Counted from the stretch's first letter, positions 34,858 to 44,823 are shown. The stretch is 64,000 nt of DNA from Geodermatophilus sp. DF01-2 (GCF_004571065.1 NZ_SPQN01000003.1:58749-122748), one strand, 5' to 3'. Numbers and translations: made by a program. The notes: generated by a model from the letters alone, not told the origin.

Positions 34858-35128
34858 TGAGCGAGGAACTACCTCGCCCAGCCGCGCGGGCGGGCAGGAT
34901 CAGTGCGAGGGATGCCGCCGAGGCTGCCACGGCGGCGATCAGCCCGGCGATCCCGCGCACGATGCTGCCGCCACCACCGGTGGCGTCAGCACGGTCCATG
35001 TCGGCGAGCAGAGCCTCCGGACGCCCGTCACGACCGGCGGGACCCCCACCACGGCCAGCGTGACGACAGCATGACTGCAGGCCGGCGAGCAGGGCCCCGT
35101 CCACCACGGTCACGGCGGGCGGCGTAGG

Positions 35129-35461
35129 TCAGTCGGTGGTGCGAACGGCGCCGTCTGGGCCGGCGAGGATCACCGGCGCGGAGGGGGTGAGGTCGTGGAC
35201 GGCGGCCAGCCCGGCCTCCTCGACCGCGTCGGCGTCCGAGACGACGGCGGCGGCCTCCAGCTCCTCGACCCCGCTGGACACGGCGGCGGCGACGGCGGCC
35301 TGCAGCGCCGAGAGACGTAGCGACGGCAGCGCGACGGTGGTGGCGAGGTAGGTGCGGCCGTCGGTGTCGCGGACCGCTGCACCCTCCGGCGCGCCAGTGC
35401 GGCCGCGCGCGGAGCGGGCCAGGGTGACGAGCTTGGCATCCTCGGGCTGCAGGGCGGTCAC
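35129..35461 (-). CDS. Cytidine-deaminase-fold protein without zinc ligands
   Basis: 110-residue protein with the cytidine deaminase-like alpha/beta layout (LVTLARSARGRTGAPEGAAVRDTDGRTYLATTVALPSLRLSALQAAVAAAVSSG), but the HAE and PCxxC zinc motifs of active deaminases are absent. It sits between era and the CBS-domain gene, where actinobacteria commonly carry a small conserved protein of this kind (Rv2365c position, recollection). Probably non-enzymatic. GTG/ATG choice at 35461 follows the conserved N-terminus MTALQPEDAKLV. Confidence 0.75.
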   Translation of the reverse strand: MTALQPEDAKLVTLARSARGRTGAPEGAAVRDTDGRTYLATTVALPSLRLSALQAAVAAAVSSGVEELEAAAVVSDADAVEEAGLAAVHDLTPSAPVILAGPDGAVRTTD

Positions 35462-35468
35462 AGGCTCA

Positions 35469-35581
35469 TCCTCGCTGACGCTCGTCGAGCCGGTGACCAG
35501 GGGTGCTCTGCTCCTGCGCGACCTCGCAAGCTCGGTCGCGTCCCCGTCCTCGCTGACGCTCGCCGGGCCGGGGACCAGGGG
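35469..35581. repeat. Direct repeat pair flanking structured hairpin copy H
   Basis: Two 35-bp direct repeats (35469-35503 and 35547-35581) share 32 of 35 bases, starting TCCTCGCTGACGCTCG and ending GACCAGGGG. Between them lies hairpin CGCGACC (35517-35523) - TCGCAAGCTC loop (35524-35533) - GGTCGCG (35534-35540), a reverse-orientation member of the GAGCYTGCGA family. It is at the 3' end of the CBS-domain gene. Confidence 0.65.
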
Positions 35582-35596
35582 GGTTGCGCGGCCGGG

Positions 35597-36997
35597 TCAG
35601 CGCTCCGCGGCGCCGGCGGGCTCCTCGACGCGCGTGGCCCCGGAGGCGGTCGCCCCGTCGGCGGCGGCCCCGTCGGCCGTGGCGCCCGAGGGCTGCGGCT
35701 CCTCGTCCTCGGTGGTCTCGGCCGGCTCGGGCACCCGGCAGACCAGGATCGTGTCGATCCGGTTGCGCCGGCCCCCGGTGCTCTCGGCGACCAGCCTCAG
35801 CCCGGCCACCTCGGCTTCCGAGCCCTCGATCGGCACCCGGCCCAGCTCGCGCGCCAGGAGCCCACCGACGGTCTCGACGTCGTCGTCCTGCGGCAGCTCG
35901 ACGTCGTAGAGCTCGGCGAGGTCCTGGACCGACAGGCGGGCGATAATCCGCGCCGACCCGTCGGGCAGCTCCTCGACCGGCGGGCGCTGAAAGCGGTCGT
36001 GCTCGTCGGCGATCTCGCCGACGATCTCCTCGAGGATGTCCTCGATCGTGACCAGCCCGGCGAAGCCGCCGTACTCGTCGACGACGATCGCGATGTGGAT
36101 GCGCTGGGCCTGCATGTCCCGCAGCAGCTCGTCCACCGGCTTGGACTCCGGCACGAACGTCGGCGGACGCATGAGGTCCTCGACCTTCATGGTGCTCTTC
36201 GGGTCCTGTCCGCCCTGGGTCCGGCGGATGAGGTCCTTGAGGTAGATGATCCCGACGACGTCGTCGACGTTCTCGCCGATGACCGGGACGCGGCTGAATC
36301 CACTGCGCATCGCCAGCGCGAGAGCCTGGCGCAGGGTCTTGTTCCGCTCGATCCAGACGACGTCGGTGCGCGGCACCATGACCTCGCGGGCGATGGTGTC
36401 GCCCAGCTCGAAGACCGAGTGGATCATGTTGCGCTCGCCCGACTCGACGACGCCGCGCTCCTCGGCCATGTCGACCAGCTCGCGCAGCTCGACCTCGGAG
36501 GAGAACGGGCCGTCGCGGAAGCCGCGCCCGGGGGTGATCGCGTTGCCGACCAGGATGAGCAGGGTGGCCACCGGCCCCAGCACCCGGCCGAGCAGTCGGA
36601 CGACGCCGGCACCGGCCAGCGCCGTCCCGTAGGCGTGCTGGCGGCCGAGGGTGCGGGGCCCGACGCCGACCAGCACGTAGCTGACGACGGTCATCACCCC
36701 GGCGGCGATCAGCACCGGCTGCCAGCCGCCGCCCCACAGCCGGTAGAGGACGACGGCGACCAGGACCGCGGCGACCATCTCGCAGCCGATCCGCAGCAGG
36801 AGCAGCAGCGCCACGTGCCGGGCCCGCTCGGCGACGACGTCGGAGAGCACGCCGGCCCGCTTGACGCCGTCCCGCCGCAGCTCGTCGACCCGGGCCTTGG
36901 ACACCCGCTGCAGCGCGGCATCCATGGCGCCGAACAGGCCGGCCAGCGGGATGAGGCAGACGGCGACCACCAGCAGGGTGATCTCGCCGGAGGTCAT
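35597..36997 (-). CDS. CNNM/CorC-type CBS-domain membrane protein
   Basis: 466-residue protein of the HlyC/CorC (CNNM) family linked to Mg/Co efflux. N-terminal CNNM transmembrane domain (helices around [61 protein letters not shown]), then a CBS pair ([17 protein letters not shown]...[42 protein letters not shown]...[29 protein letters not shown]) and a CorC_HlyC C-domain. ATG 36997 overlaps ybeY. A 35-residue acidic/Ala tail ends the protein. The ybeY-CBS-era order is conserved in actinobacteria. Confidence 0.92.
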   Translation of the reverse strand: MTSGEITLLVVAVCLIPLAGLFGAMDAALQRVSKARVDELRRDGVKRAGVLSDVVAERARHVALLLLLRIGCEMVAAVLVAVVLYRLWGGGWQPVLIAAGVMTVVSYVLVGVGPRTLGRQHAYGTALAGAGVVRLLGRVLGPVATLLILVGNAITPGRGFRDGPFSSEVELRELVDMAEERGVVESGERNMIHSVFELGDTIAREVMVPRTDVVWIERNKTLRQALALAMRSGFSRVPVIGENVDDVVGIIYLKDLIRRTQGGQDPKSTMKVEDLMRPPTFVPESKPVDELLRDMQAQRIHIAIVVDEYGGFAGLVTIEDILEEIVGEIADEHDRFQRPPVEELPDGSARIIARLSVQDLAELYDVELPQDDDVETVGGLLARELGRVPIEGSEAEVAGLRLVAESTGGRRNRIDTILVCRVPEPAETTEDEEPQPSGATADGAAADGATASGATRVEEPAGAAER

Positions 36998-37497
36998 CGC
37001 TGGACCGGCCCCCGGTCGACGACCTCGCCGGTCATCGGGGCGCGCGGGGCGGCGCGCCAGCGCTCGAGCAGCGTGGACTGCAGGCCGAACATCTCCTTCT
37101 CCTCCTCGGGCTCCATGTGGTCGTAGCCCAACAGGTGGAGCACGCCGTGGGTGGCGAGCAGGATCAGCTCGTCGTCCATCGTGTGGCCCGCGGCGCGCGC
37201 CTGGCGGATGGCCACCGTGGGGCACAGGACGACGTCCCCGAGCAGCGCCGGGCCCGGGTCGGGCTCGTCGGGACGGCCGGTGTCCAGCTCGTCCATGGGG
37301 AAGGCGAGGACGTCGGTCGGCCCCTTCTCCCCCATCCACCGCTCGTGCAGCGTGCTCATGTAGTCCGGATCGACGCACAGCACCGACAGCTCGGCCATCG
37401 GGTTGACGCCCATCTCCGCGAGCACGTACGTGCAGATCGCGGCGAGCGAGGACTCGTCGACGGCGATCTCGGACTCGTTGGCCACCTCGACCGGCAT
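36994..37497 (-). CDS. ybeY: Endoribonuclease YbeY (rRNA maturation)
   Basis: 167-residue UPF0054 metalloprotein for 16S rRNA 3'-end maturation and ribosome quality control. The zinc signature [11 protein letters not shown] is intact; other conserved segments are [33 protein letters not shown] and [15 protein letters not shown] 37497 is the start. It ends 4 nt into the CBS gene and begins 5 bp after phoH. Confidence 0.95.
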   Translation of the reverse strand: MPVEVANESEIAVDESSLAAICTYVLAEMGVNPMAELSVLCVDPDYMSTLHERWMGEKGPTDVLAFPMDELDTGRPDEPDPGPALLGDVVLCPTVAIRQARAAGHTMDDELILLATHGVLHLLGYDHMEPEEEKEMFGLQSTLLERWRAAPRAPMTGEVVDRGPVQR

Positions 37498-37502
37498 GTG
37501 CC

Positions 37503-39725
37503 TCAGCCCCCCTGCCGGCGCGGCCGCGACCCGCGCACCGGCGGCGGGGTGGCGGGCCGGTCCTGCCGCTGGCTGTTGTCCCAGCGCTCGTAGGCGTCGA
37601 CGATGTCGCCGACCAGCCGGTGGCGGACGACGTCGGAGCTGGTCAGGTTGGCGAAGTGCACGTCCTCGATGCCGTCGAGGATCTCGCGGACGATCCGGAG
37701 GCCGCTCTGCGCGCCGCCGGGCAGGTCGACCTGGGTGACGTCGCCGGTGACCACGATCTTGGAGCCGAAGCCGAGCCGGGTGAGGAACATCTTCATCTGC
37801 TCGGCAGTGGTGTTCTGAGCTTCGTCGAGGATGACGAATGCGTCGTTGAGCGTGTTGTGCGTGACCAGGAAGGCGTCGGTCACGTACAGGGAGTCCTCGG
37901 CGGCGACCTGGATGCACAGGGTCTCCTGCTCGCCCACCGGCTCGATGCTGTCGATGAAGCGCATCGGCCGACCGCCACCCGCGGCCTCGTACACCCGACG
38001 TTTGCGCTCCAGCCGGAACGGCTCGAGGCCCTCCGGCAGGCGGATGTCGAGGATGTACGCGTCCTCGCGGTACTCCACGGGCCGGCCGGCAGCGCGGCCA
38101 GGCGGACGCCCAGCCGACTCCCGGAGGCGTGAGTAGACGACCCCGCCGAGCGATCGCACGAGGAACGTGACGTCGTCCTTGAGGTGAGGCGACGTCGTGG
38201 AGTACTGGACCCGGCAGGTGCGTCCCTGCTGGGCCACCGGCCCGCCGTCGGAGTCCAGCAGGCCCTGCAGCACTGCGGTGCGGACGGCCACCGAGTTGTG
38301 CAGGTAGTCCTCGGGGACGAACTTCGTCGCCGACGTCGTGCCGGCCAGCTCCAGGCGGCGCAGCACCGCGGTCACCGGGTTGGCGACCCTCAGGCCACCG
38401 CGACCACCCGCGACGTGGTACAGCACGTGGTCGTAGCCGCTCTTGTGCCGCACCTCGATGCCATCGAGGGCGGCCTCGAGAGCGACCGCGAGCTCAGGAT
38501 CTGCTGTCGCGAAGGCCGGCGTAGTGGACGTCGTCAGGCACCCGTCGCCCAGGAGGAGCCCGAGGGCGTAGGGATCGAGCGGGATCTCGCGTGGCTCGAA
38601 GTGGACGGCGTCCACGAGCGGGAGCTCGTACCGGTGGATCGAGCCGCGGCGCAGGCGGCCGACCATCTCCTGGGTCTCGAGCGTGCGGGTCTTCCCGCGG
38701 CGGCGGTCCTCGGGTGTCGTGACCGTCCACAGGTGTTCTCCGCAGGCGACCGTCCAGGCGCCGTCCTGGGTGGCGACGCGGTAGACCTCCTTGCGGCCCT
38801 GTGGGTAGACCCCGAGCACCGGGGTCGGGGTGCCGTCGGAGCCGATGACCAGGTCACCGACCTGGAGCCTGCCCATCGGCATGAAGCCGTCGGGGGTGAG
38901 CACCTTGGCGTCGTACGGTTGTGCGCGGCCGCGCATGTACGCCAGTGGCGCGACTTCGATGGTTCCGGATTGCATCAATCGCGGAATGGACTCCGGGTCG
39001 ACCATGTCGTGCAGCGCGTCGTACAGCGGCCGCAGGTAGGGGTCGATCTTCTCCGACAGCGTGCCGGGCAGGTAGCCCAGGCGCTCGCCGGCCTCGACGG
39101 CCGGGCGGGTGAGAATGATCCGGTTGACCTGCTTGGTCTGCAGCGCCTGCACCGCCTTGGCCATCGCCAGATAGGTCTTGCCGGTACCGGCCGGGCCGAT
39201 GCCGAAGACGACGGTGTGCGCGTCGATGGCGTCGACGTAGCGCTTCTGGTTCAGCGTCTTGGGCCGGATCGTGCGCCCGCGGCGGCTGATGATGTCGAGG
39301 CTGAGGACGTCGGCCGGCCGCTCGGAGCCGCCGGCGCGGAGCATCCCGATCACCCGGCGCACCGAGTCGGGGCGCAGCACCTGGCCGGTGCCGAGCAGCG
39401 CGATCAGCTCGTCGAACACGGCGACGGCGAAGGCGTTGTCGGCCGGCTGGCCGGTCACCGCGATCTCGTTGCCGCGCACGTGGACGTCGGTGTCGACCTC
39501 GTTCTCCACCAGGCGGAGCAGCTCGTCGCCGGAGCCGAGCAGGGCGACCATGGAGATCGAGTCGGGAACGGTGATGGTGGTCCGGACGGCGGCGGGGGCG
39601 TCCCCGAAGCCGCTGGTGGACGGAGCGGGCGTGCCGGCGTGGCCGTCCGCCGCTGCGGCCTGTGCCGAGGCCTCACGGGACGTGGGCGCACCGGGCACGG
39701 GGACGTTCGGGGAGGAGTCGGGCAA
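37503..39725 (-). CDS. phoH: PhoH-like ATPase, interrupted by an intein
   Basis: 740-residue precursor; 383 residues remain after removing the intein (268-624). PhoH-like proteins are RNA-associated ATPases next to ybeY in most bacteria. Walker A is GPAGTGKT (177-184), preceded by the KH-like N-terminal part; Walker [11 protein letters not shown] lies directly after the intein, followed by [10 protein letters not shown] and [23 protein letters not shown] 39725 is the first start in frame; residues 1-45 are low complexity, so an internal start cannot be excluded. Splicing is needed to join the Walker A and B halves. Confidence 0.95.
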   Translation of the reverse strand: MPDSSPNVPVPGAPTSREASAQAAAADGHAGTPAPSTSGFGDAPAAVRTTITVPDSISMVALLGSGDELLRLVENEVDTDVHVRGNEIAVTGQPADNAFAVAVFDELIALLGTGQVLRPDSVRRVIGMLRAGGSERPADVLSLDIISRRGRTIRPKTLNQKRYVDAIDAHTVVFGIGPAGTGKTYLAMAKAVQALQTKQVNRIILTRPAVEAGERLGYLPGTLSEKIDPYLRPLYDALHDMVDPESIPRLMQSGTIEVAPLAYMRGRAQPYDAKVLTPDGFMPMGRLQVGDLVIGSDGTPTPVLGVYPQGRKEVYRVATQDGAWTVACGEHLWTVTTPEDRRRGKTRTLETQEMVGRLRRGSIHRYELPLVDAVHFEPREIPLDPYALGLLLGDGCLTTSTTPAFATADPELAVALEAALDGIEVRHKSGYDHVLYHVAGGRGGLRVANPVTAVLRRLELAGTTSATKFVPEDYLHNSVAVRTAVLQGLLDSDGGPVAQQGRTCRVQYSTTSPHLKDDVTFLVRSLGGVVYSRLRESAGRPPGRAAGRPVEYREDAYILDIRLPEGLEPFRLERKRRVYEAAGGGRPMRFIDSIEPVGEQETLCIQVAAEDSLYVTDAFLVTHNTLNDAFVILDEAQNTTAEQMKMFLTRLGFGSKIVVTGDVTQVDLPGGAQSGLRIVREILDGIEDVHFANLTSSDVVRHRLVGDIVDAYERWDNSQRQDRPATPPPVRGSRPRRQGG
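37854..38924 (-). other. Class 3 intein with LAGLIDADG endonuclease in PhoH
   Basis: 357-residue insertion between RGR and TLNDAF. It starts with Ala ([13 protein letters not shown]), so it lacks the standard Cys/Ser nucleophile. The class 3 signature is present: Trp333 in block B (GEHLWTV), Cys604 in block F (ETLCIQV) and Thr622 before the terminal His-Asn (VTHN), with Thr625 as +1. Two LAGLIDADG blocks, LGLLLGDG (388-395) and LQGLLDSDG (486-494), mark a homing endonuclease whose acidic residues are intact. Confidence 0.92.
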
Positions 39726-39814
39726 GAACCCTCGACCCTGCCTTCCTGCTACGGGTGTGCGGACCCGTCGAGTCTACCCGCGGATGCCCCCTCGAACCGC
39801 CGTCCGGACCGGGC

Positions 39815-40633
39815 TCACCGGCCCGTGTAGGTGGCCCTGCCCGGTCCGTCGGCGAGGAAGGAGTCGACCGCGCCGCGGAGGTCGTCGGTGCCGAACAGCG
39901 CGCCGGAGACGTCGGGCACCAGGTCGTCGGCGGCCCGCGCGCCCTGCCGGACGGCGGTGGTGACCAGCTGCTTGGTGGCCGCGTGCGCCACCGTCGGTCC
40001 GGCGGCGACCCGGTGGGCGTACTCGCGGGCGGCCTCGGCGAAGCCCTCGTCGGGCAGCACCCGGTTGACCACGTTCCACCGCTCCAGCACCGCGGCCGGG
40101 TAGCGCTCGCCGGTGAAGACCAGCTCCTTGGCCCGCGCGGAGCCGGCCCGCTCGGCCAGCCGCTGCGGGCCGCCCATCGACGGGGTCAGCCCGACGACGA
40201 TCTCGACCAGTCCGAACGACGCCTTCTCCGCGGCGAGCAGGATGTCGCAGGCCAGCGCCAGCTCGAAGGCGGCGGTGAGGGTGAGCCCGTGCGCGGCGAA
40301 GACCGTCGGCACCGGGAGGTCCTCGAACGTCTGCGCCACCCGCAGCAGCCGCCGCCACAGCTCGGCGCCGCGCTCGGTGGGCTCGGGGCCCTCGGCGACG
40401 TCGCGGAACACGGTCACGTCGACCCCGCCGGAGACGACCTTGCCACGCGCCTCGACCAGGACCGCCCGGGCCCGCGCGGGGTCGGCCGGGTCGGTGAGCC
40501 GGACCAGCTCCTCGGCGACCGCCTCGATCGCGTCGAAGACCGCAGGGGTGAACAGGTTCAGCGGCGGGTTGTCCAGGACGACGACGGCGACGTCGCCGTC
40601 CCGCTCGATGCGCACGGGCGCGGAATCGGTCAT
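39815..40633 (-). CDS. Enoyl-CoA hydratase/isomerase family protein
   Basis: 272-residue crotonase-fold protein: VAVVVLDNPPLNLFTPAVFDAIE, SGGVDVTVF in place of the first oxyanion segment, and HGLTLTAAFELALACDILLA as the second. The Gly-Gly of the usual GGG in the second segment is replaced (LTLTAAF), so activity as a standard hydratase is doubtful. Stand-alone gene between phoH and a HIT gene; it is not part of the steroid island. ATG 40633 assumed. Confidence 0.8.
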   Translation of the reverse strand: MTDSAPVRIERDGDVAVVVLDNPPLNLFTPAVFDAIEAVAEELVRLTDPADPARARAVLVEARGKVVSGGVDVTVFRDVAEGPEPTERGAELWRRLLRVAQTFEDLPVPTVFAAHGLTLTAAFELALACDILLAAEKASFGLVEIVVGLTPSMGGPQRLAERAGSARAKELVFTGERYPAAVLERWNVVNRVLPDEGFAEAAREYAHRVAAGPTVAHAATKQLVTTAVRQGARAADDLVPDVSGALFGTDDLRGAVDSFLADGPGRATYTGR

Positions 40634-40674
40634 GCCCGCAGCCTGTCAGGCCGGCGCACCGTGCCGGCAGGGGG

Positions 40675-41034
40675 TCAGCCGGGCGGCCAGCCCAGGTCGC
40701 GGCCGCCCAGCACGTGCAGGTGGACGTGGTGCACGGTCTGGCCCGCCGCCGGCCCGGTGTTGGCCACCATCCGGTAGCCGGGCTCCACGCCGTCCTCGGT
40801 CGCCAGCCCCTCCTGGACCGCCACCTCCCCGGCCGCGCGGACGACGGCGCCCAGCAGGTCGGGGTCGGCCTGCGCGAGTGCGACCACCGTCGGATGGTGC
40901 GCCTTGGGGACCACCAGGACGTGGGTGGACGCCTGCGGGTTGATGTCCCGGAAGGCCAGCGTCCGGTCGGTCTCGTGCACGACGTCGGCCGGGATCTCCC
41001 CGGTCACCATCCGGCAGAACAGGCAGTCGGTCAC
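40675..41034 (-). CDS. HIT-family nucleotide-binding protein
   Basis: 119-residue histidine-triad protein of the HinT branch, hydrolysing purine phosphoramidates or nucleotidyl-lysine adducts. N-terminal CLFCRMVTGEIPADVVHETDRTLAFRDINPQASTHVLVVPK and the triad HHVHLHVLGG with catalytic His are clear; two Cys of the CLFC pair may bind zinc with His46-type residues. ATG 41034 is the start. It follows rsmE with a 208-bp gap containing a weak 7-bp hairpin (41176-41197) and no gene. Confidence 0.93.
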   Translation of the reverse strand: MTDCLFCRMVTGEIPADVVHETDRTLAFRDINPQASTHVLVVPKAHHPTVVALAQADPDLLGAVVRAAGEVAVQEGLATEDGVEPGYRMVANTGPAAGQTVHHVHLHVLGGRDLGWPPG

Positions 41035-41242
41035 GGGTCCCGACCTTAGGGGGCGGGTCGGGACGGCGTCGGCCGGGACGACCCCGACCCGCCCGCCCCT
41101 CTGCAGGCGCCCGGTACCCGGTGCCCGCGCCGGCCGTGGTCTCCCGCGACGTCCCGGCTCACCGTCCAGGGTCCTGGCTCACGACCAGTGGTGAGCCCGG
41201 ACCCGCAACGACCAGCTCACCTGATCATCGACGGGCGCGCGG

Positions 41243-42010
41243 TCAGGCCCAGCGGGTGCGGACCGACAGGGCGGCGAGCGCGGCGGCCCCCGCGGTCGAG
41301 GTGCGCAGCACCTCGGGACCCAGCCGCACCGGACGCGCGCCGGCGGCGGTGAGCGCGACGACCTCGCCGTCGGTGAGTCCGCCCTCGGGGCCGACGATCA
41401 CCGCGACGGTCCCGGTTGCAGGCAGCTCGACGCGGGCCATCGGGTGACGGGCCTGCTCGTGCAGCACCAGCGCCAGGTCGACGTCGGCGAGCGCACCGCA
41501 CACCTGGCGGGTGGTCATGACGTCGGAGACCTCGGGCACGCGGGGACGGCGGGACTGCTTGCTGGCCGCCCGCGCCGCGGCCCGCCACTTGGCGACGCCC
41601 TTGGCGGCGCGGTCCTCCCGCCAGCGGGTCACGCAGCGCGCGGCCGCCCACGGCACGACCCGGTCGACGCCGAGCTCGGTGGCCAGCTCGACCGCGAGCG
41701 GCCCGCGCTCTCCCTTGGGCAGCGCCTGGACCAGCACGAGCTCCAACGCCGGCGGCGGCACCTCGTGCCGGGCGGAGACCCGTACCCGCAGTCCCTGCGG
41801 CCCGGCGCTGGCGACCTCGCCCTCGGCGACGGTGCCCCGACCGTCGCCCACGCGCACCGACTCGCCCGGGGTCAGCCGCAGCACGTCGACGGCGTGCCGC
41901 CCCTCGGCGCCGGCGACCAGCAGCTCCCCGGCGTCGGGCAGCTCGTCGAGGAGGAACAGCGGTGCCCCGTCGAGCTCGGGCACCCGGTGGTCGGCGGGGA
42001 CGCTGCTCAC
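41243..42010 (-). CDS. rsmE: 16S rRNA m3U1498 methyltransferase RsmE
   Basis: 255-residue SPOUT-class methyltransferase. N-terminal PUA-like domain (GRHAVDVLRLTPGESVRVGDGRG), then the trefoil-knot domain with LVQALPKGERGPLAVELATELGVDRVVPW, the SAM-binding IVGPEGGLTDGEV and LRTSTAGAAALAALS. Length is typical. It lies 10 bp downstream of dnaJ, the common actinobacterial arrangement, and is probably co-transcribed with hrcA-dnaJ. Confidence 0.95.
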   Translation of the reverse strand: MSSVPADHRVPELDGAPLFLLDELPDAGELLVAGAEGRHAVDVLRLTPGESVRVGDGRGTVAEGEVASAGPQGLRVRVSARHEVPPPALELVLVQALPKGERGPLAVELATELGVDRVVPWAAARCVTRWREDRAAKGVAKWRAAARAASKQSRRPRVPEVSDVMTTRQVCGALADVDLALVLHEQARHPMARVELPATGTVAVIVGPEGGLTDGEVVALTAAGARPVRLGPEVLRTSTAGAAALAALSVRTRWA

Positions 42011-42020
42011 AGGGAGGCGG

Positions 42021-43148
42021 TCACTTGAACAGCCGGGAGAAGAGCCCGCCGTGCCCCTCGGCGCCGGCGGCGGCCGGGCGGTCCTCGCCGCGCAGCGCCG
42101 CCAGCTCGCGGAGCAGCTTCTCCTGCTCGGCGTCCAGGCGGGTCGGCGTCTCGACCTCCACGTGCACCACGAGGTTGCCCCGCCCGGTGGCCCGCAGCCG
42201 CGGGGCGCCCTTGGCGCGGAGGGTCAGCACGCTGCCGGGCTGGGTGCCGGGGCGGATGTCGATCTCCTCCTCGCCGTTGAGGGTCTCCAGGGTGAGGGTG
42301 GTGCCCAGCGCGGCAGCGGTCATCGGCAGCGTGACCCGGCAGTGCAGGTCCTCGCCGTCCCGGGTGAACACCGCGTGCGGCCGCTCGGCGATCTCCACGT
42401 ACAGGTCACCGGCCGGCCCGCCGCCGGGGCCGACCTCGCCGTGGCCGGTGAGCCGGATCCGCATGCCGTCCTCGACGCCGGCGGGCACCTTGACCGGGAT
42501 CGTCCGCCGCGCCCGCACGCGCCCGTCGCCGCCGCACTTCGGGCACGGCTCGGGGATGACCTGGCCGGTACCGGCACAGGTCGGGCAGGGACGGGTGGCG
42601 ACGACCTGGCCGAGGAAGGAGCGCTGCACGCTCTGCACCTCGCCGCGGCCCGAGCACGTGGCGCAGGTGGTCGCGTGGGTGCCGGGCGCGGTGCCCGCGC
42701 CGGTGCAGGCGTCGCAGAGGACGGCGGTGTCGACGGTGATGTCCCTGGTCGTGCCGAACACCGTCTCGTCGAGGTCGAGGTCGAGGCGGATGAGGGCGTC
42801 CCCACCGGCGCGCACGCGGCTGCGCGGGCCCCGCGTGGCCGCCCCGCCGCCGAAGAAGGCGTCCATGATGTCGCCGAGCCCGCCGAAGCCGGCACCGGCG
42901 AACGGACCGCCGGCGCCCGCGGCAGCGCCGTTGTCGAACGGATCCCCGCCGAGGTCGACGATGCGCCGCTTCTCCGGGTCGGTCAGCGCCTGGTAGGCAC
43001 GGCTGACCTCCTGGAAGCGCTCCTTGGCCTCGGGGTCGGGGTTGACGTCGGGGTGCAGGTCCCTGGCCAGCCGCCGGTAGGCCTTCTTGATCTCCGCGTC
43101 GCTGGCCCCGCGGGACAGCCCCAGCACGCCGTAGTAGTCGGTTGCCAT
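42021..43148 (-). CDS. dnaJ: Chaperone DnaJ (hrcA-linked, DnaJ2)
   Basis: 375-residue type I J-protein, co-chaperone of DnaK. J domain residues 1-66 with HPDVNPDP (HPD motif), Gly/Phe-rich linker (about 75-110), zinc domain with four CxxCxGxG repeats ([32 protein letters not shown]), and C-terminal substrate domains ending LREL...RLFK. All zinc Cys are kept. ATG 43148 follows the hrcA stop by 16 bp; the pair is likely controlled by HrcA at the CIRCE-like site. Confidence 0.96.
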   Translation of the reverse strand: MATDYYGVLGLSRGASDAEIKKAYRRLARDLHPDVNPDPEAKERFQEVSRAYQALTDPEKRRIVDLGGDPFDNGAAAGAGGPFAGAGFGGLGDIMDAFFGGGAATRGPRSRVRAGGDALIRLDLDLDETVFGTTRDITVDTAVLCDACTGAGTAPGTHATTCATCSGRGEVQSVQRSFLGQVVATRPCPTCAGTGQVIPEPCPKCGGDGRVRARRTIPVKVPAGVEDGMRIRLTGHGEVGPGGGPAGDLYVEIAERPHAVFTRDGEDLHCRVTLPMTAAALGTTLTLETLNGEEEIDIRPGTQPGSVLTLRAKGAPRLRATGRGNLVVHVEVETPTRLDAEQEKLLRELAALRGEDRPAAAGAEGHGGLFSRLFK

Positions 43149-43164
43149 CGAGAAGTCTCTTACC

Positions 43165-44187
43165 TCAGCTCTCGGCCAGGAGCTGGCCGACGTAGCGAGC
43201 CACGGCGCGCACCGCGGCCATGTTCATCGGGTAGTCCATGCGGGTAGGGCCGACGATGCCGAGGCCCCCGAGCGCGTGGTCCCCGGACCCGTACCCCACG
43301 GAGACGACCGACGCCCCGGAGAGCGCCTCGTGGGCGTTCTCCTCGCCGATCCGCACGAGGACGGCGCCACCGGTGTCCACCTCGCTGATCAACCGCAGGA
43401 CGACGACCTGTTCTTCCAGCGCTTCCAGCAGCGGGCGGAGGCTGCCGGAGAAGTCGACGGCGACCCGGGCGAGGTTCGCCGTCCCGCCGACGACGAGCCG
43501 GTCCTCCCCCGGCTCCACCAGCGTCTCGACCAGGACGGCGCCGACCGCGGCCACCAGCCGGCGCAGCTGCGGCGGGGCGGTCTCCAGCAGGTCGGGCACC
43601 AGGCCGGCGGCGTCGGCCAGCTTCGCCCCGGCGAACGTCTGGTTCAGCAGCGCCCGCAGCTCGGCGACGTCGTCGCGGTCGACGTCGGCCGGGCACTCGA
43701 CGAGCCGCTGCTCGACCCGGCCGGTGTCGGTGATCAGTACCAGCAGCAGCCGGGCGGTGGCCACCTGCACCACCTCGAGGTGGCGCACCGCGCTGCGCGA
43801 CAGCGTGGGGTACTGGACGACGGCGACCTGGTGGGTGAGCTGGGCCAGCAGCCGCACCGTGCGGCTGAGGATGTCGTGCAGGTCGAGGGCGCCGTCGAGG
43901 AAGCGCTCGATCGCCCGGCGCTCGGCCACCGACAGCGGCTTGAGCCCGGACAGCCGGTCGACGAAGAGCCGGTAGCCCTTGTCGGTGGGCACCCGGCCGG
44001 CGCTGGTGTGCGGCTGGGTGATGTAGCCCTGCTCCTCGAGCACGGCCATGTCGTTGCGGATGGTGGCGGGCGAGACGCCGAGGTCGTGCCGCTCGGCGAG
44101 GGCCTTGCTGCCCACCGGGTCGTTGGTGGAGACGTAGTCCTGGACGATGGCCCGCAGGACCTGCAGGCGGCGGTCGTCGTGCGCCAC
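43165..44187 (-). CDS. hrcA: Heat-inducible transcription repressor HrcA
   Basis: 340-residue HrcA. N-terminal winged helix ([49 protein letters not shown], with PATIRND in the recognition helix), then [18 protein letters not shown] and the C-terminal GAF-like domain with SVGYGSG and [11 protein letters not shown] 44187 has GGGGAGG about 7 nt upstream. A CIRCE-like inverted repeat lies 84 bp upstream, consistent with autoregulation of hrcA-dnaJ. Confidence 0.96.
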   Translation of the reverse strand: MAHDDRRLQVLRAIVQDYVSTNDPVGSKALAERHDLGVSPATIRNDMAVLEEQGYITQPHTSAGRVPTDKGYRLFVDRLSGLKPLSVAERRAIERFLDGALDLHDILSRTVRLLAQLTHQVAVVQYPTLSRSAVRHLEVVQVATARLLLVLITDTGRVEQRLVECPADVDRDDVAELRALLNQTFAGAKLADAAGLVPDLLETAPPQLRRLVAAVGAVLVETLVEPGEDRLVVGGTANLARVAVDFSGSLRPLLEALEEQVVVLRLISEVDTGGAVLVRIGEENAHEALSGASVVSVGYGSGDHALGGLGIVGPTRMDYPMNMAAVRAVARYVGQLLAES

Positions 44188-44270
44188 GGTGGCACCTCCC
44201 CGTACCGGTCGACGCGTCGGACGGCACTCCGGCCGGAGGCCCCGGCACCCCGGACGACGAGCCCCGGGCA

Positions 44271-44297
44271 CTGGCACTCGCACGGACGGAGTGCCAG
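44271..44297. promoter_or_regulatory. CIRCE-like operator (CTGGCACTC-N9-GAGTGCCAG)
   Basis: Perfect 9-bp arms (44271-44279 / 44289-44297) around a 9-nt spacer, the spacing of the CIRCE element bound by HrcA (consensus TTAGCACTC-N9-GAGTGCTAA). The outer two positions differ from consensus but stay self-complementary. It is 84 bp upstream of hrcA, where autoregulation is expected. Confidence 0.9.
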
Positions 44298-44309
44298 TCC
44301 AGCATACTC

Positions 44310-44366
44310 GAAGGACCCCGTCCCCCTCCCCGCTCGCAAGCTCGCGGCGAGCCTCTGGACGGGGCC
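44310..44366 (-). repeat. Structured intergenic repeat, copy F
   Basis: Outer stem CCCCGTCC (44316-44323) / GGACGGGG (44357-44364) enclosing hairpin CCGC - TCGCAAGCTC loop (44334-44343) - GCGG. Reverse orientation relative to copies A-C. It sits just beside the CIRCE-like operator in a divergent gap, the one copy not at a gene 3' end. Confidence 0.7.
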
Positions 44367-44439
44367 GCGGGACGAGGGCCGATAGGGTGGACGACGGTCC
44401 AGTGCCCGCACGGGGCTGCACAGAGCGGAGGTCGGTGCC

Positions 44440-44823
44440 CTGATCTTCAAGGCGGTCCGGAACGGTCGGCCCTATCCCGACCACGGCCTCTCCACCCGGG
44501 ACTGGGCGATGATCCCGCCGCGCCAGATCCGGCTCGACACGCTCGTCACCACCAAGCGCGAGCTGGCGCTGGACACCCTGCTCGCCGACGACTCCACGTT
44601 CTACGGCGACCTCTTTCCGCACGCCGTCCAGTGGGAGGGTGAGCTCTACCTCGAGGACGGCCTGCACCGGGCACTGCGGGCCGCGCTGCAGCAGCGCAAC
44701 GTCATCCACGTGCGGGTGCTCGACCTCGACGCGCTGATGCCGGTCGGCCAGCCGGCGAGCGGGCCGGCCACGGCGTCGCTGCCGGCCCAGCCGCCGGTAC
44801 CGGCTCCGCAACACCGCGGCTGA
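44440..44823 (+). CDS. Conserved hypothetical protein, probable CTG start
   Basis: 127-residue protein if it begins at CTG 44440; the first ATG in frame is 44509, which would drop 23 residues. Reading upstream of that ATG gives an uninterrupted, protein-like [20 protein letters not shown], no ATG, GTG or TTG lies between the TAG at 44383 and 44509, and GGAGG (44427-44431) is 8 nt before the CTG. The body has [58 protein letters not shown], which I recall as a widespread actinobacterial protein sometimes labelled an antitoxin-like hypothetical. No toxin partner is nearby. Confidence 0.8.
   Translation: MIFKAVRNGRPYPDHGLSTRDWAMIPPRQIRLDTLVTTKRELALDTLLADDSTFYGDLFPHAVQWEGELYLEDGLHRALRAALQQRNVIHVRVLDLDALMPVGQPASGPATASLPAQPPVPAPQHRG

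Noticed and set aside
34730..35113. Minus-strand frame with a hydrophobic stretch (IAGLIAAVAASAASLALIL)
   Set aside because: Overlaps the end of the plus-strand membrane gene and the perfect hairpin, has no ribosome site and no similarity.
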